Positions 31,077 through 38,793 of a stretch of 45,148 nt of DNA are shown one piece after another; within the stretch, counting starts at the first letter, position 1, and each line of letters opens with the position of its first letter. Location of the stretch: positions 1 through 45,148 of the forward strand of contig NZ_RARC01000043.1 in the NCBI RefSeq assembly GCF_003719305.1, written 5' to 3'. The notes below the pieces were generated by a model that saw only the letters and a program-made list of their open reading frames with translations, was not told the origin of the DNA and did no database searches. A program made the position numbers and the translations under genes. The DNA is from Mycolicibacterium stellerae. GTDB taxonomy: Bacteria; Actinomycetota; Actinomycetes; Mycobacteriales; Mycobacteriaceae.

Positions 31077-31679
31077 TAAAATTCCTCCACCCCTGTGGTC
31101 TCGAGGGCTAACGCAGTTCCCCAAAGCTGGCTGAAGCATAGCGGCCAAAACGTGTCCGCGCTGTTATTTCGCTGATCTGCTGGATTTGTGTCCCAGCGAA
31201 GCCGGTTTGCATCGGCGACCGCCTGCGGATCGGCCCCTAACCGGAGGGCGGGGCGCCGGGCCCCGAACAATACGGCGAGGTTGTAACCAGCATCGTGGCG
31301 GTCGCCAACGTGAACTCAAAGATCGTGTCTCTCCTGCACTATCTCGCCGAGTGGACCGCTGCGCCTCAGCTTTGAGACCGAGATCACACCGTCAATTATC
31401 GCGGGCCCCGCTCGGTGCGGCCGCACAACAGCGTGGGCTCGCTGCGGCGGCCGCAGGCGCGCTCCAGCGAATGCTCTCTGTCTTTGCTATTCGGCAGAAA
31501 GGCGAGGCTGGATCCGGCCGCCGATGCTGGCCGGGCGGCGGCCCCACAGCAAAACACTGCGATCGGATTCGTCGCGGGAAATATCGCATGAATGTTGTTC
31601 GTGATAATCGTCGTTCGACGCGCCTCTCGGCATGACGTTTTACCCGGCTTCGGGTCCTCTGCTTGGGTACGGTGTCACT
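31077..31679. other. Intergenic region between the Chp-like gene and the monooxygenase
   Basis: About 600 bases between divergent genes, the longest non-coding stretch of the window. I see no ORF that resembles a protein family and no RNA gene. It holds a CGGGGC-GCCGG-GCCCCG hairpin (31249-31265), several GCGGCCGC sites near 31420-31460, and, at its right end, the monooxygenase promoter. It probably contains the promoters of both genes and perhaps a binding site for a regulator of the locus. Confidence 0.6.
31668..31673 (+). promoter_or_regulatory. -10 box of a likely leaderless monooxygenase transcript
   Basis: TACGGT fits TANNNT and is followed by 6 nt and GTG at 31680. The predicted protein from that GTG starts exactly at the FAD-binding domain, and there is no Shine-Dalgarno sequence. 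Confidence 0.5.
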
Positions 31680-33158
31680 GTGACTTCGGAGCTACTCGAT
31701 GCTGTGATCGTTGGCGCCGGGTTCGGGGGTATGGGCGCTGCGATCGAGCTGAAACGTGCCGGATACGACAACTTCGTGATCGTCGATCGCGAGGACGACC
31801 TGGGCGGCACCTGGTACGTCAACCACTACCCCGGGCTGGCCGTCGACATTCCGTCGACCACCTACTCGTACTGGTTCGAACCGAACCCGTACTGGTCTCG
31901 GCTGCACGCGCCCGGCGAGGAGCTCAAGCGCTACGCCGATCACGTGGCCGACAAATATGATCTACGCCGGTTTATGAGGTTCTCGACCACCGTCGAAGGC
32001 GCACGTTGGGACGAAGACGCGCAGGTGTGGCGCGTCGCCCTCGCCGGCGGGGAAACACTGAGCGCCCGATTCCTCGTCACCGCCACCGGGTACCTGTCCC
32101 AACCAAAGATTCCCGACATCCCCGGGGTGGAAAACTTCGGCGGCAAGATGATCCACACCGCCAACTGGGATCACGATCACCGCCTCGACGGCAGCCGGGT
32201 CGCAGTGATCGGCACGGGTGTGACGGCCGTGCAGTTGATTCCCGAGCTGGCCAAGAAGGTTTCGGAGCTGACGGTGTATCAACGGACCGCGATCTGGGTG
32301 GTGCCGAAGGTCGACTTCCCGATTCCCCGGGCCGTGCAGCGGTTGTTCGCCCGGTTGCCTGTTCTGCAACGCATCCTGCGATTCGTCACCGACGTGCTGT
32401 CCGAGTTCGGAATATCCACCGCCGTGCTGAACTACCGCAAGACCAGCTTCGTCAATGCCGGTGCCGCCCAACTGTCCAAGGCGCACATGTTCATGTCGAT
32501 TCGCGACAAGGACCTCCGTCGAAGGCTGACGCCCGACTATGAATTCGGGTGCAAGAGGACGACCTTCAACAACGATTACTACCGAACGCTCGACCGTCCC
32601 CATGTTCACCTCGAGACATCGGGCATCGAGCGCATCGATCCCGACGGCGTCGTCACGGCCGACGGTCGCAAGGTCGTCATCGACACGTTGGTCCTGGCAA
32701 CGGGTTTCGATCTGTGGGAGGCCAATTTCCCCGCCATTGAGGTGGTTGGACGCGACGGCCGCAATCTGGGTAAGTGGTGGCGGGATAACCACTTCCAGAC
32801 CTATGAGGGTGTGTCGATCCCCTACTTCCCGAACTACCTCAACCTGTCGAGTCCATACGGCTTCACCGGTGCTTCCTACTTCACGATGATGGAATGCGAG
32901 ATGCGGCACATGAGGCGGCTCTTCGGCGAGATGCGCTGTCGCAACGCGGGCACGTTCGAGGTCACCGAGCAAGCCAACGCACGCTACTTCAACGAACTCT
33001 CGGAGCGACTCGGCGACATGGTGTATTTCCGGGGAAACTGTGCATCATCACGGTCCTACCACTTCCGCGGAGACGCCACGATCGTGCGTCCCAAGTCGAG
33101 GCGAGATACGGTTCGCGACGCAGATCGATTCGCGCTGGACGACTACGCGATCGGCTGA
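31680..33158 (+). CDS. Flavin-containing Baeyer-Villiger-type monooxygenase
   Basis: A 492-residue class B flavoprotein monooxygenase. The FAD site is VIVGAGFGGMG at the N-terminus; the Baeyer-Villiger fingerprint FxGxxxHxxxW is FGGKMIHTANW at residues 153-163; the NADPH site is VIGTGVTAVQ; ATGF (near 343) is the second conserved ATG motif. The family inserts oxygen next to a ketone to give an ester, or oxidises S or N atoms; M. tuberculosis homologues include EthA and MymA. GTG 31680 is preferred; an in-frame ATG at 31632 adds 16 residues. It converges on the methyltransferase of the PKS operon (12-nt gap), so may modify the same lipid. That link is inference from position. Confidence 0.88.
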   Translation: MTSELLDAVIVGAGFGGMGAAIELKRAGYDNFVIVDREDDLGGTWYVNHYPGLAVDIPSTTYSYWFEPNPYWSRLHAPGEELKRYADHVADKYDLRRFMRFSTTVEGARWDEDAQVWRVALAGGETLSARFLVTATGYLSQPKIPDIPGVENFGGKMIHTANWDHDHRLDGSRVAVIGTGVTAVQLIPELAKKVSELTVYQRTAIWVVPKVDFPIPRAVQRLFARLPVLQRILRFVTDVLSEFGISTAVLNYRKTSFVNAGAAQLSKAHMFMSIRDKDLRRRLTPDYEFGCKRTTFNNDYYRTLDRPHVHLETSGIERIDPDGVVTADGRKVVIDTLVLATGFDLWEANFPAIEVVGRDGRNLGKWWRDNHFQTYEGVSIPYFPNYLNLSSPYGFTGASYFTMMECEMRHMRRLFGEMRCRNAGTFEVTEQANARYFNELSERLGDMVYFRGNCASSRSYHFRGDATIVRPKSRRDTVRDADRFALDDYAIG

Positions 33159-33170
33159 TTACACCCGCGA

Positions 33171-34013
33171 TCAGAATGCGTAGCGGTGGAACTGCACGAT
33201 TTTGCGTAACACCGGAGTGCGCGACGCCATCCTCGCGAACCGCCGGTAGCCCTTGCTGAGTCGCTGCACCGTCTCGGCCTCGAACACCGAGATCGCTCTG
33301 ATCAGGCGAGTCCCCGGAACAGCGCTGAGAATGTCGTCGGGTTCGTCGACGGCCCAGCCGAGTTCGGAACCCGACCAGCGCACGACGGTGTTGTTCTTGC
33401 GCATGGCTTTCGATCCGAACCGACTCCAGAAGTCGAGCTGAAACTCCCCCGCTGGAAAGCGTTCGACGACACGGCGCAGCAATCCGACCCCGTCGCTCTC
33501 GACGAGATACATGCTGACGCCTTCGGCGATCAGCAATGCGGGCCGGTCGGCGGGGATCGAATCCAGCCAGGACAAGTCCGTCGCCGACGACGCGACCAGA
33601 TGGTAATGCTCACGGGTCGGGTAGAACCGCTCGCGAAGCGCGATCACGTCCGGAAAGTCGATGTCATACCAGTCGACATCCGGCCCCGGATCGACCCGAA
33701 AGACCCGGCTGTCCAGGCCTGCGCCGATCTGGAGAACGACAGGTCGGTCATGGTTGGCCAGGAACTGACGTGTCCAGATGTCGAACTGGGCGCCACGGAC
33801 GGCGATCGACGTCACCTGCCGGCGTCGCTGTTTGGCGATGGGGCTCTTGCTGGTGTCGTAATCCACTTGAGCCATCAACTGTTTCGCGTACGTGTCGCCC
33901 AGGATCGGCTGCGCCGAATCCGCATCCAATGCGCGGGCGTACACCATATCGAGCATGGTCTGCGGCGGCCCCGTCAAGTCGACGTGCACTTTGTCCGAGC
34001 TCGTAGACATCAT
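33171..34013 (-). CDS. TcmP/Ppm1-type SAM-dependent methyltransferase
   Basis: A 280-residue methyltransferase of the leucine-carboxyl-methyltransferase/TcmP family. The SAM-binding loop is LQIGAGLDSR (about residues 94-103), with DWYDIDFPDVIALR as the acidic motif and LLIAEGVSMYL as the next conserved block. TcmP-like enzymes methylate carboxyl or hydroxyl groups of polyketides. ATG 34013 follows GAGGAG by about 7 nt; a second ATG is the next codon. It is the last gene of the PKS operon, 11 nt after papA5. In the M. tuberculosis DIM locus the phthiocerol methyltransferase (Rv2952) is a different family, so this may be a replacement or a new tailoring step. Confidence 0.85.
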   Translation of the reverse strand: MMSTSSDKVHVDLTGPPQTMLDMVYARALDADSAQPILGDTYAKQLMAQVDYDTSKSPIAKQRRRQVTSIAVRGAQFDIWTRQFLANHDRPVVLQIGAGLDSRVFRVDPGPDVDWYDIDFPDVIALRERFYPTREHYHLVASSATDLSWLDSIPADRPALLIAEGVSMYLVESDGVGLLRRVVERFPAGEFQLDFWSRFGSKAMRKNNTVVRWSGSELGWAVDEPDDILSAVPGTRLIRAISVFEAETVQRLSKGYRRFARMASRTPVLRKIVQFHRYAF

Positions 34014-34024
34014 TTCAATTCTCC

Positions 34025-35275
34025 TCAGTGTTGGTATTCGAGCGACGCTGCACGGAGCAGTGCGAGCACCAACTCCAGTGGTTTTCCGGGTTCGGCGGCA
34101 TCGACGTGATGCTCGAGAATCAGTTCCCCGCCAACTACTCCGAAGCCGTATACGTCGATGACTGCGGAGGAAGCGCGGTAAAACTGTGATCTCAGCCCGA
34201 CGATTTCCAGATCGGGTGGCATAGGCATCGCGGAGGCGATATTGCCAATGTTGGTGGACAGCACGACATCGGCCAGGCCGGGCACGTTGCCTTCGTACTG
34301 CAGATTGAAATGAAGGAGGGATTGCTGGACCACACCTTCGGACAGATCGGCCTGCAACGTGCTCGCGATGTCTCGAGCCAGTTCGACGAGATCGGTCTCC
34401 GGGGTGATCTGGGCGAGGTAGGTGGCGACGCCCAGTGCGAGCGTGCAACCCGTCGCCGTCACCGGCGGGTCGAGCAGTGGCCGCAGGTTGACGTTGTACA
34501 CGTACGGGATCGGGATGTGCGGCGTCTCGCGGATGCGCCACTCGGCGAGCAGGATCGCAGCTGAAACCAGGTTGTTGACGAAGAGCCGGTTCTTGCGACC
34601 GAATTTCGTCAGCGCTGCCGTTTCCTCCTTGCCCAACCGCGCCCGTGCGGTGGGCACCGGGAGCGGGTGGTCGTAATCGGTCGCACTCGACGTCGCGCGC
34701 CGCGGCGGCAGTTCGTGGGCGAACATCGCCGGGATGAACCGGTCGAGTCCCGACCGCTGCCCCTTTTGGATCCCCCGCTGCTCGAGCAGCACCTCGATCG
34801 GCTCCGGTGCCGGCTGCGGGGTCACCGGTCCCGTGTCGCCGGTGGTGACCAGAGCGGTGTATCTGGTGAACAGCTCGAGCGCGAGCCCGGCGATGTGGGT
34901 TCCGTCCGACAGGCTGTGATGCACGTAGAGCGTGAGCTCGTTGTGGTTGCCGCCGGTCCGCACCAACAAATTGATCAGGGCCTCTGTCTGGTCCAGCTGA
35001 TATACCGGCGAGAGCTCCTCACCCTCTTCGACGAGCCAGATGCCCGGGTGCATGAGGTCGGCGTCGGCGGCGACGATCTGGAACCGGCCGTCGGCGCCCT
35101 GCTCGATGTGTCCGGAGTAGACCGGATACACCTCTAATAGAACGTCGAACGCCATCGACATGGCGTCCAGGTCGAAGGGGCCAACCAAATCCAATGTGAC
35201 GGAGGTGAATGTGTGCGTCTCGGCGAAGAAGTCCTCGCTCTTGGCCAGCTTCCGAATGACCGAAGTCGGAAACAC
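34025..35275 (-). CDS. papA5: PapA5-like acyltransferase
   Basis: A 416-residue condensation-superfamily acyltransferase. The catalytic motif HHSLSDG is at residues 119-125 with the general base H120 (HHxxxDG). It shares with M. tuberculosis PapA5 the start MFPTSVIRKL, ELTLYVHHSLSDG, TGDTGPVTPQP, LLEQRGIQK, IPIPYVYNVNLR and LILEHHVDAAEPGKPLE. PapA5 esterifies the two hydroxyls of phthiocerol with mycocerosic acids taken from the Mas synthase. GTG 35275 follows GAGGGG by about 9 nt. It lies 45 nt after drrC, in the same place as in the DIM locus, but mas does not follow. The acyl donor is therefore unknown. Confidence 0.92.
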   Translation of the reverse strand: MFPTSVIRKLAKSEDFFAETHTFTSVTLDLVGPFDLDAMSMAFDVLLEVYPVYSGHIEQGADGRFQIVAADADLMHPGIWLVEEGEELSPVYQLDQTEALINLLVRTGGNHNELTLYVHHSLSDGTHIAGLALELFTRYTALVTTGDTGPVTPQPAPEPIEVLLEQRGIQKGQRSGLDRFIPAMFAHELPPRRATSSATDYDHPLPVPTARARLGKEETAALTKFGRKNRLFVNNLVSAAILLAEWRIRETPHIPIPYVYNVNLRPLLDPPVTATGCTLALGVATYLAQITPETDLVELARDIASTLQADLSEGVVQQSLLHFNLQYEGNVPGLADVVLSTNIGNIASAMPMPPDLEIVGLRSQFYRASSAVIDVYGFGVVGGELILEHHVDAAEPGKPLELVLALLRAASLEYQH

Positions 35276-35320
35276 GATCAGGTCCCCTCGTTGTTCTGTG
35301 GCCGCTCGGCCAGCAGGTTC

Positions 35321-36178
35321 TCAGCCACGCATGCTCGCTTTTCGGTAGCCGATCACCATGGGAATCGCACAGACGATGAAGATGCCCGCCGACCAGACCA
35401 GGGTCCCGGTCAGCGGCTCCAGCACCGGGCCGCCAAGGGTCAGTCCGCGCATCGCCTCGGTGGCATATGACAACGGCTGGTGTTCGACGACCGGTTGAAT
35501 CCACTTCGGGTACTGATCCAGCGGCACGAAGCCCGTGCAGAAGAACAACAGGACGGCCGACACCAGAGTGATCGCCTCGACCAGCGTCGGGTTGGGCCAG
35601 TAGACGGCGATCGTCAGAGCCATTGTGGCGAAAGCCATTCCGAACAAGGCAGGAACGCACAGCCATAGGAGCCCGGCCAACAGACCTTGCTCGAGCCGAA
35701 GACCCAACAGTAGCCCGACACACAGCAGGACAAACGAGTTCAGCATGACTCTGACGGCATCGGAGATGATGCGTGCAATGAGGCCAGAAGCCCGGTGCAC
35801 CGGCACCACCCACAGGCGAGCGAGCAGGCCGTTGGTGTGTTCGGTCACGATGCCCAAAATGCCGACCGAAGCCCCGTTCATGGCACCGATCAGGGTCACC
35901 AGCGGCACACTTCCGTACAGCGCGCTGTGACCCGTCAGCGCCCGAATCGCGTCGCCCAGAACGATATTCATGACGACGAGGAAGAAGATCGGCAGCGCGA
36001 GCCCGAATACGAACGTCATCGGGTCCCGGATGAGCCCGATCAACAACCGCTGTGTCTGTACCCACACGTGTGGGCCGAGCAGTCGCAGCGAGTTCTCCTT
36101 GAATCGACGGTCGGGAACCGCGAACGCGTCTTCGTCCACCGCGGAGCGTGGCTCCACAATCTGGTCGGTAACAGTCAT
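35321..36178 (-). CDS. drrC: DrrC-like ABC-2 transporter permease
   Basis: A 285-residue ABC-2-type permease with about six transmembrane helices. The DIM-type signature is the cytoplasmic N-terminus then WVQTQRLLIGLIRDPMTFVF, the VGILGIVTEHTNGLLARLWV loop and the C-terminal FVPLDQYPKWIQPVVEHQPLSYATEAMR segment. ATG 36178 overlaps the drrB stop by 4 nt. It should pair with DrrB and DrrA in export of the lipid across the inner membrane. In M. tuberculosis DrrC is needed for DIM translocation. Confidence 0.9.
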   Translation of the reverse strand: MTVTDQIVEPRSAVDEDAFAVPDRRFKENSLRLLGPHVWVQTQRLLIGLIRDPMTFVFGLALPIFFLVVMNIVLGDAIRALTGHSALYGSVPLVTLIGAMNGASVGILGIVTEHTNGLLARLWVVPVHRASGLIARIISDAVRVMLNSFVLLCVGLLLGLRLEQGLLAGLLWLCVPALFGMAFATMALTIAVYWPNPTLVEAITLVSAVLLFFCTGFVPLDQYPKWIQPVVEHQPLSYATEAMRGLTLGGPVLEPLTGTLVWSAGIFIVCAIPMVIGYRKASMRG

Positions 36179-37029
36179 GACTGCCGCCTCAGAAGAAGGA
36201 GCAGCGATAACGGCACCATGACAACTGTCGCGCCGATCAGCCAGAACACGGATGGGCCGATCATCGACCACGTGACAGCTCCAGCGGTGGGCGTCGAGTC
36301 ACCGGCCAGCGCGCGGAGGGCGTAGATGAACTGTGATATCGGCTGGTTGCGAACGACCGGCTCGATCCAGTCCGGAAACATCTGGACGGGCTGAATACCG
36401 ACCGACAACAGGCCGAAGATGAGCTGCGGAAGCATCAACCACTGAGTGGTGGCCTCTGGGTTCTTTGAACGACTTCCGAGCAGATCGGACATGAACGACA
36501 GCACCATGCCGATCAGGAGCAGCAGCACACAAAATCCGATCGCGTTGACCCATCCGGCAAAGAATCGGAACCCCAGGACATGGCCGGTGATGAGCGCGAC
36601 CGCGATGCCGAGAGCGCATCGGTAGGCTCCCGCCGACATGCGGGCCACCAGCGGTGTCAATGGGCCGATCGGCATAGAGTCGAACCGCCGGTTGATGCCC
36701 TTCACCGAGTCGGTTGCGGCGCGAAGCGCTCCGGTGATCGCGGCGAACGAGATCCCCTGAAGTGCGATCAGCGGCATCAGGAACTGCGCGTAGCTGCTCA
36801 TGCCCGACGTCTTGCCGAGCATGTTGTTCAACGGGATGTACCAACCGGCGGCGAACACCACCACGGCCACGATCGTGGTCAGAACATCTCCGTTACGGAG
36901 GCTGGGTGTGATGAGTCGAGTTGTCAGCACCCACCACTGACCGAATGTCGAAACCTTCGGCCGAGCCGCGGTCAGAGCGGATCTGGGTGTGGCGGAATCC
37001 AATTCAGCTGTCAGCACATCCGTGCTCAT
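36175..37029 (-). CDS. drrB: DrrB-like ABC-2 transporter permease
   Basis: A 284-residue ABC-2 permease, paralogous to DrrC, with about six transmembrane helices and the conserved late segment PVQMFPDWIEPVVRNQPISQFIYALRALA. ATG 37029 overlaps the drrA stop by 4 nt (ATGA). With drrC it forms the membrane part of the lipid exporter; both overlaps point to tight stoichiometric coupling. Confidence 0.9.
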   Translation of the reverse strand: MSTDVLTAELDSATPRSALTAARPKVSTFGQWWVLTTRLITPSLRNGDVLTTIVAVVVFAAGWYIPLNNMLGKTSGMSSYAQFLMPLIALQGISFAAITGALRAATDSVKGINRRFDSMPIGPLTPLVARMSAGAYRCALGIAVALITGHVLGFRFFAGWVNAIGFCVLLLLIGMVLSFMSDLLGSRSKNPEATTQWLMLPQLIFGLLSVGIQPVQMFPDWIEPVVRNQPISQFIYALRALAGDSTPTAGAVTWSMIGPSVFWLIGATVVMVPLSLLLLLRRQS

Positions 37030-38789
37030 GGCAAACCACCAAGAAGCGGGCTCAGGGCGGCTTGAAGCGGATCGGGCGGAGGTGGCGGTGGCGGCAAGAC
37101 CTGTTCCGGCGCAGCCTGTTCCGGCATAACCTGTACCGGAAGTGCCTGTATCGGCGGCCCGGGTGGATTCGCGACCTGCCCGTGTGGAACCGCGACGACT
37201 GCCGCCGGTGAGTTAGCGAGTTCCGGCGACGGCATGACCGCTATAGCGGGCGATGTGACCACGACCGGCGGAGGCGACACCGCTGCGGCAGCGGAGGTGA
37301 TCGGCGCCCGCGTGGTCGGCAGGGCGGTCTGGGCCGGAGCGCTCGCGCCTCGCGGCGCACGCGTTGAAGGCGCAACGGCGACCGGCGGCACCGTGGCGGG
37401 TGCAGCCGTCGCCGCCGCAGGCGGCGCCGCTGACGGGGCGGGTGGTGCCTGCGGACTGGCCACCGGGGCGTTCGGCGCGGGTGGTGCCTGCGGGGGCGCG
37501 ACCTGGGCCGGTACCACCGGCTTCTCCGTTGCCGGGGTCGAGCTCCTGTCCAGTACGACCAGGCTCACGGCGACCACCGCGATCACGCACGCCGCCAGCA
37601 CCATCAGGCTCTTGGAGTGTGCCGAGACCCACGATTTGGCTCCACCGCCCGCCGATCCGTCGTCTGTGTCGGGCGGAATGTCCGGCAGTTGATCGTCGGC
37701 GGCGTGCCTCGGACCGTTGACGGCGGACCCGTTGGAGTCCGATCCGCTCAGGCCGGACCCGTTGGGCGCCGGGGTACCGGTGTTGTCCGAAGTCAAAGCC
37801 AGGAACACATCGTCGAGCGAAGGCCGACGCAGCGCGATGTCCCGCAGTTCGATACCGGCCGCGTTGAGCAACGCCAATGCCTCTACCAGAGTGTTCGGCC
37901 CGCGTGGTGCCGGCATCGCGATCCGGTCGGATTCAGATGCCAGGGCTGCTGCCCGGTTCTTTTCCGGCATCAGCGGACCGAGCGCCGCCACCACGGCGGG
38001 CAGATCGTTGAGATCCTGCGGGACAATTTCGCAATAGCTTCCGCCGGTACGTTCCTTGAGCGCGTCGGCGGTTCCTTCGGCGACGATCTCTCCGTGGTCG
38101 ATGACGATGATCCGGTCGCTGAGGGCGTCCGCTTCCTCGAGATACTGCGTGGTGAGCAGCGTCGAAATGCCGAGCTTTTTGAAGCTGGCCACCAGATCCC
38201 AGATGACCTGTCTGCTGCGCGGGTCAAGACCGGTGGTCGGCTCGTCGAGGAACACCACCTCGGGACGAACCATCAGGCCGCACGCAATGTCGATCCGTCG
38301 GCGCATACCGCCCGAGTACGTTCCAACCCGACGGTTCGCCGCGTACTGCAGATCGAACTCGTTCAGAAGGTCCTCCGCCCGCGAGCGCGCGGCCGCCTTG
38401 TGGAGCCCCTGCAACCGCCCGAACAAGTGCAGGTTCTCGCGACCCGTCAGCACGTCATCGAGAGCCACCTGTTGGCCGGTCAGCATGATCGAGCGGCGAA
38501 CCGCGGCCGGGTCCGAGACCACGTCATGCCCGGCGATGCTGGCGGTACCTCGGCTCGGCTTGGTGAGCGTCGACAGCATGTCCACAGTGGTTGTCTTGCC
38601 TGCACCGTTTGGCCCGAGCAGCGCGACAACCTCGCCGCGCCCGACCTCGAAGCTGATGCCGCGCACCGCATGCACTTCACCGAACGACTTGCCGAGCCCC
38701 TTGACGACGACGCTCTTCTCTGAGCTGGTCAATCCCGTTCCCTCTGTCCTGGTTATCTCTTGCGTTGTCGCATCGTGCACAGTCGTCAT
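37026..38789 (-). CDS. drrA: DrrA-like ABC ATPase with added transmembrane helix and proline-rich tail
   Basis: A 587-residue protein. Residues 25-335 are a DrrA/daunorubicin-resistance type ATPase: Walker A GPNGAGKTT (59-67), signature YSGGM (158-162), Walker B VVFLDEP (178-184), and the DrrA C-terminal block SLDDVFLALT (324-333). M. tuberculosis DrrA ends about here (331 aa). This one continues with a polar linker (335-390), a hydrophobic helix (394-413, LMVLAACVIAVVAVSLVVLD) and a 170-residue Pro/Ala-rich tail ending in a proline run and DPLQAALSPLLGGLP. The reading frame is continuous and overlaps drrB in the normal way, so the extension looks genuine. ATG 38789 follows GGAG and is 4 nt from the ppsE-like stop. 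The helix would put the tail outside the membrane. Confidence 0.92.
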   Translation of the reverse strand: MTTVHDATTQEITRTEGTGLTSSEKSVVVKGLGKSFGEVHAVRGISFEVGRGEVVALLGPNGAGKTTTVDMLSTLTKPSRGTASIAGHDVVSDPAAVRRSIMLTGQQVALDDVLTGRENLHLFGRLQGLHKAAARSRAEDLLNEFDLQYAANRRVGTYSGGMRRRIDIACGLMVRPEVVFLDEPTTGLDPRSRQVIWDLVASFKKLGISTLLTTQYLEEADALSDRIIVIDHGEIVAEGTADALKERTGGSYCEIVPQDLNDLPAVVAALGPLMPEKNRAAALASESDRIAMPAPRGPNTLVEALALLNAAGIELRDIALRRPSLDDVFLALTSDNTGTPAPNGSGLSGSDSNGSAVNGPRHAADDQLPDIPPDTDDGSAGGGAKSWVSAHSKSLMVLAACVIAVVAVSLVVLDRSSTPATEKPVVPAQVAPPQAPPAPNAPVASPQAPPAPSAAPPAAATAAPATVPPVAVAPSTRAPRGASAPAQTALPTTRAPITSAAAAVSPPPVVVTSPAIAVMPSPELANSPAAVVAVPHGQVANPPGPPIQALPVQVMPEQAAPEQVLPPPPPPPDPLQAALSPLLGGLP

Positions 38790-38793
38790 GAGT

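Noticed and set aside
29295..31079. 594-codon plus-strand frame opposite the PE-PPE gene
   Set aside because: Antisense shadow: Arg/Val/Gly-rich, no domain, whereas the minus-strand frame has a ribosome site and clear domains.
31420..31460. Clustered GCGGCCGC palindromes as a recombination site
   Set aside because: Such sites arise readily in GC-rich DNA, and there is no integrase, tRNA or direct repeat nearby.
33159..33178. CTGAT...ATCAG hairpin as terminator between the monooxygenase and methyltransferase genes
   Set aside because: Only a 5-bp AT-containing stem with a 10-nt loop; too weak to call.
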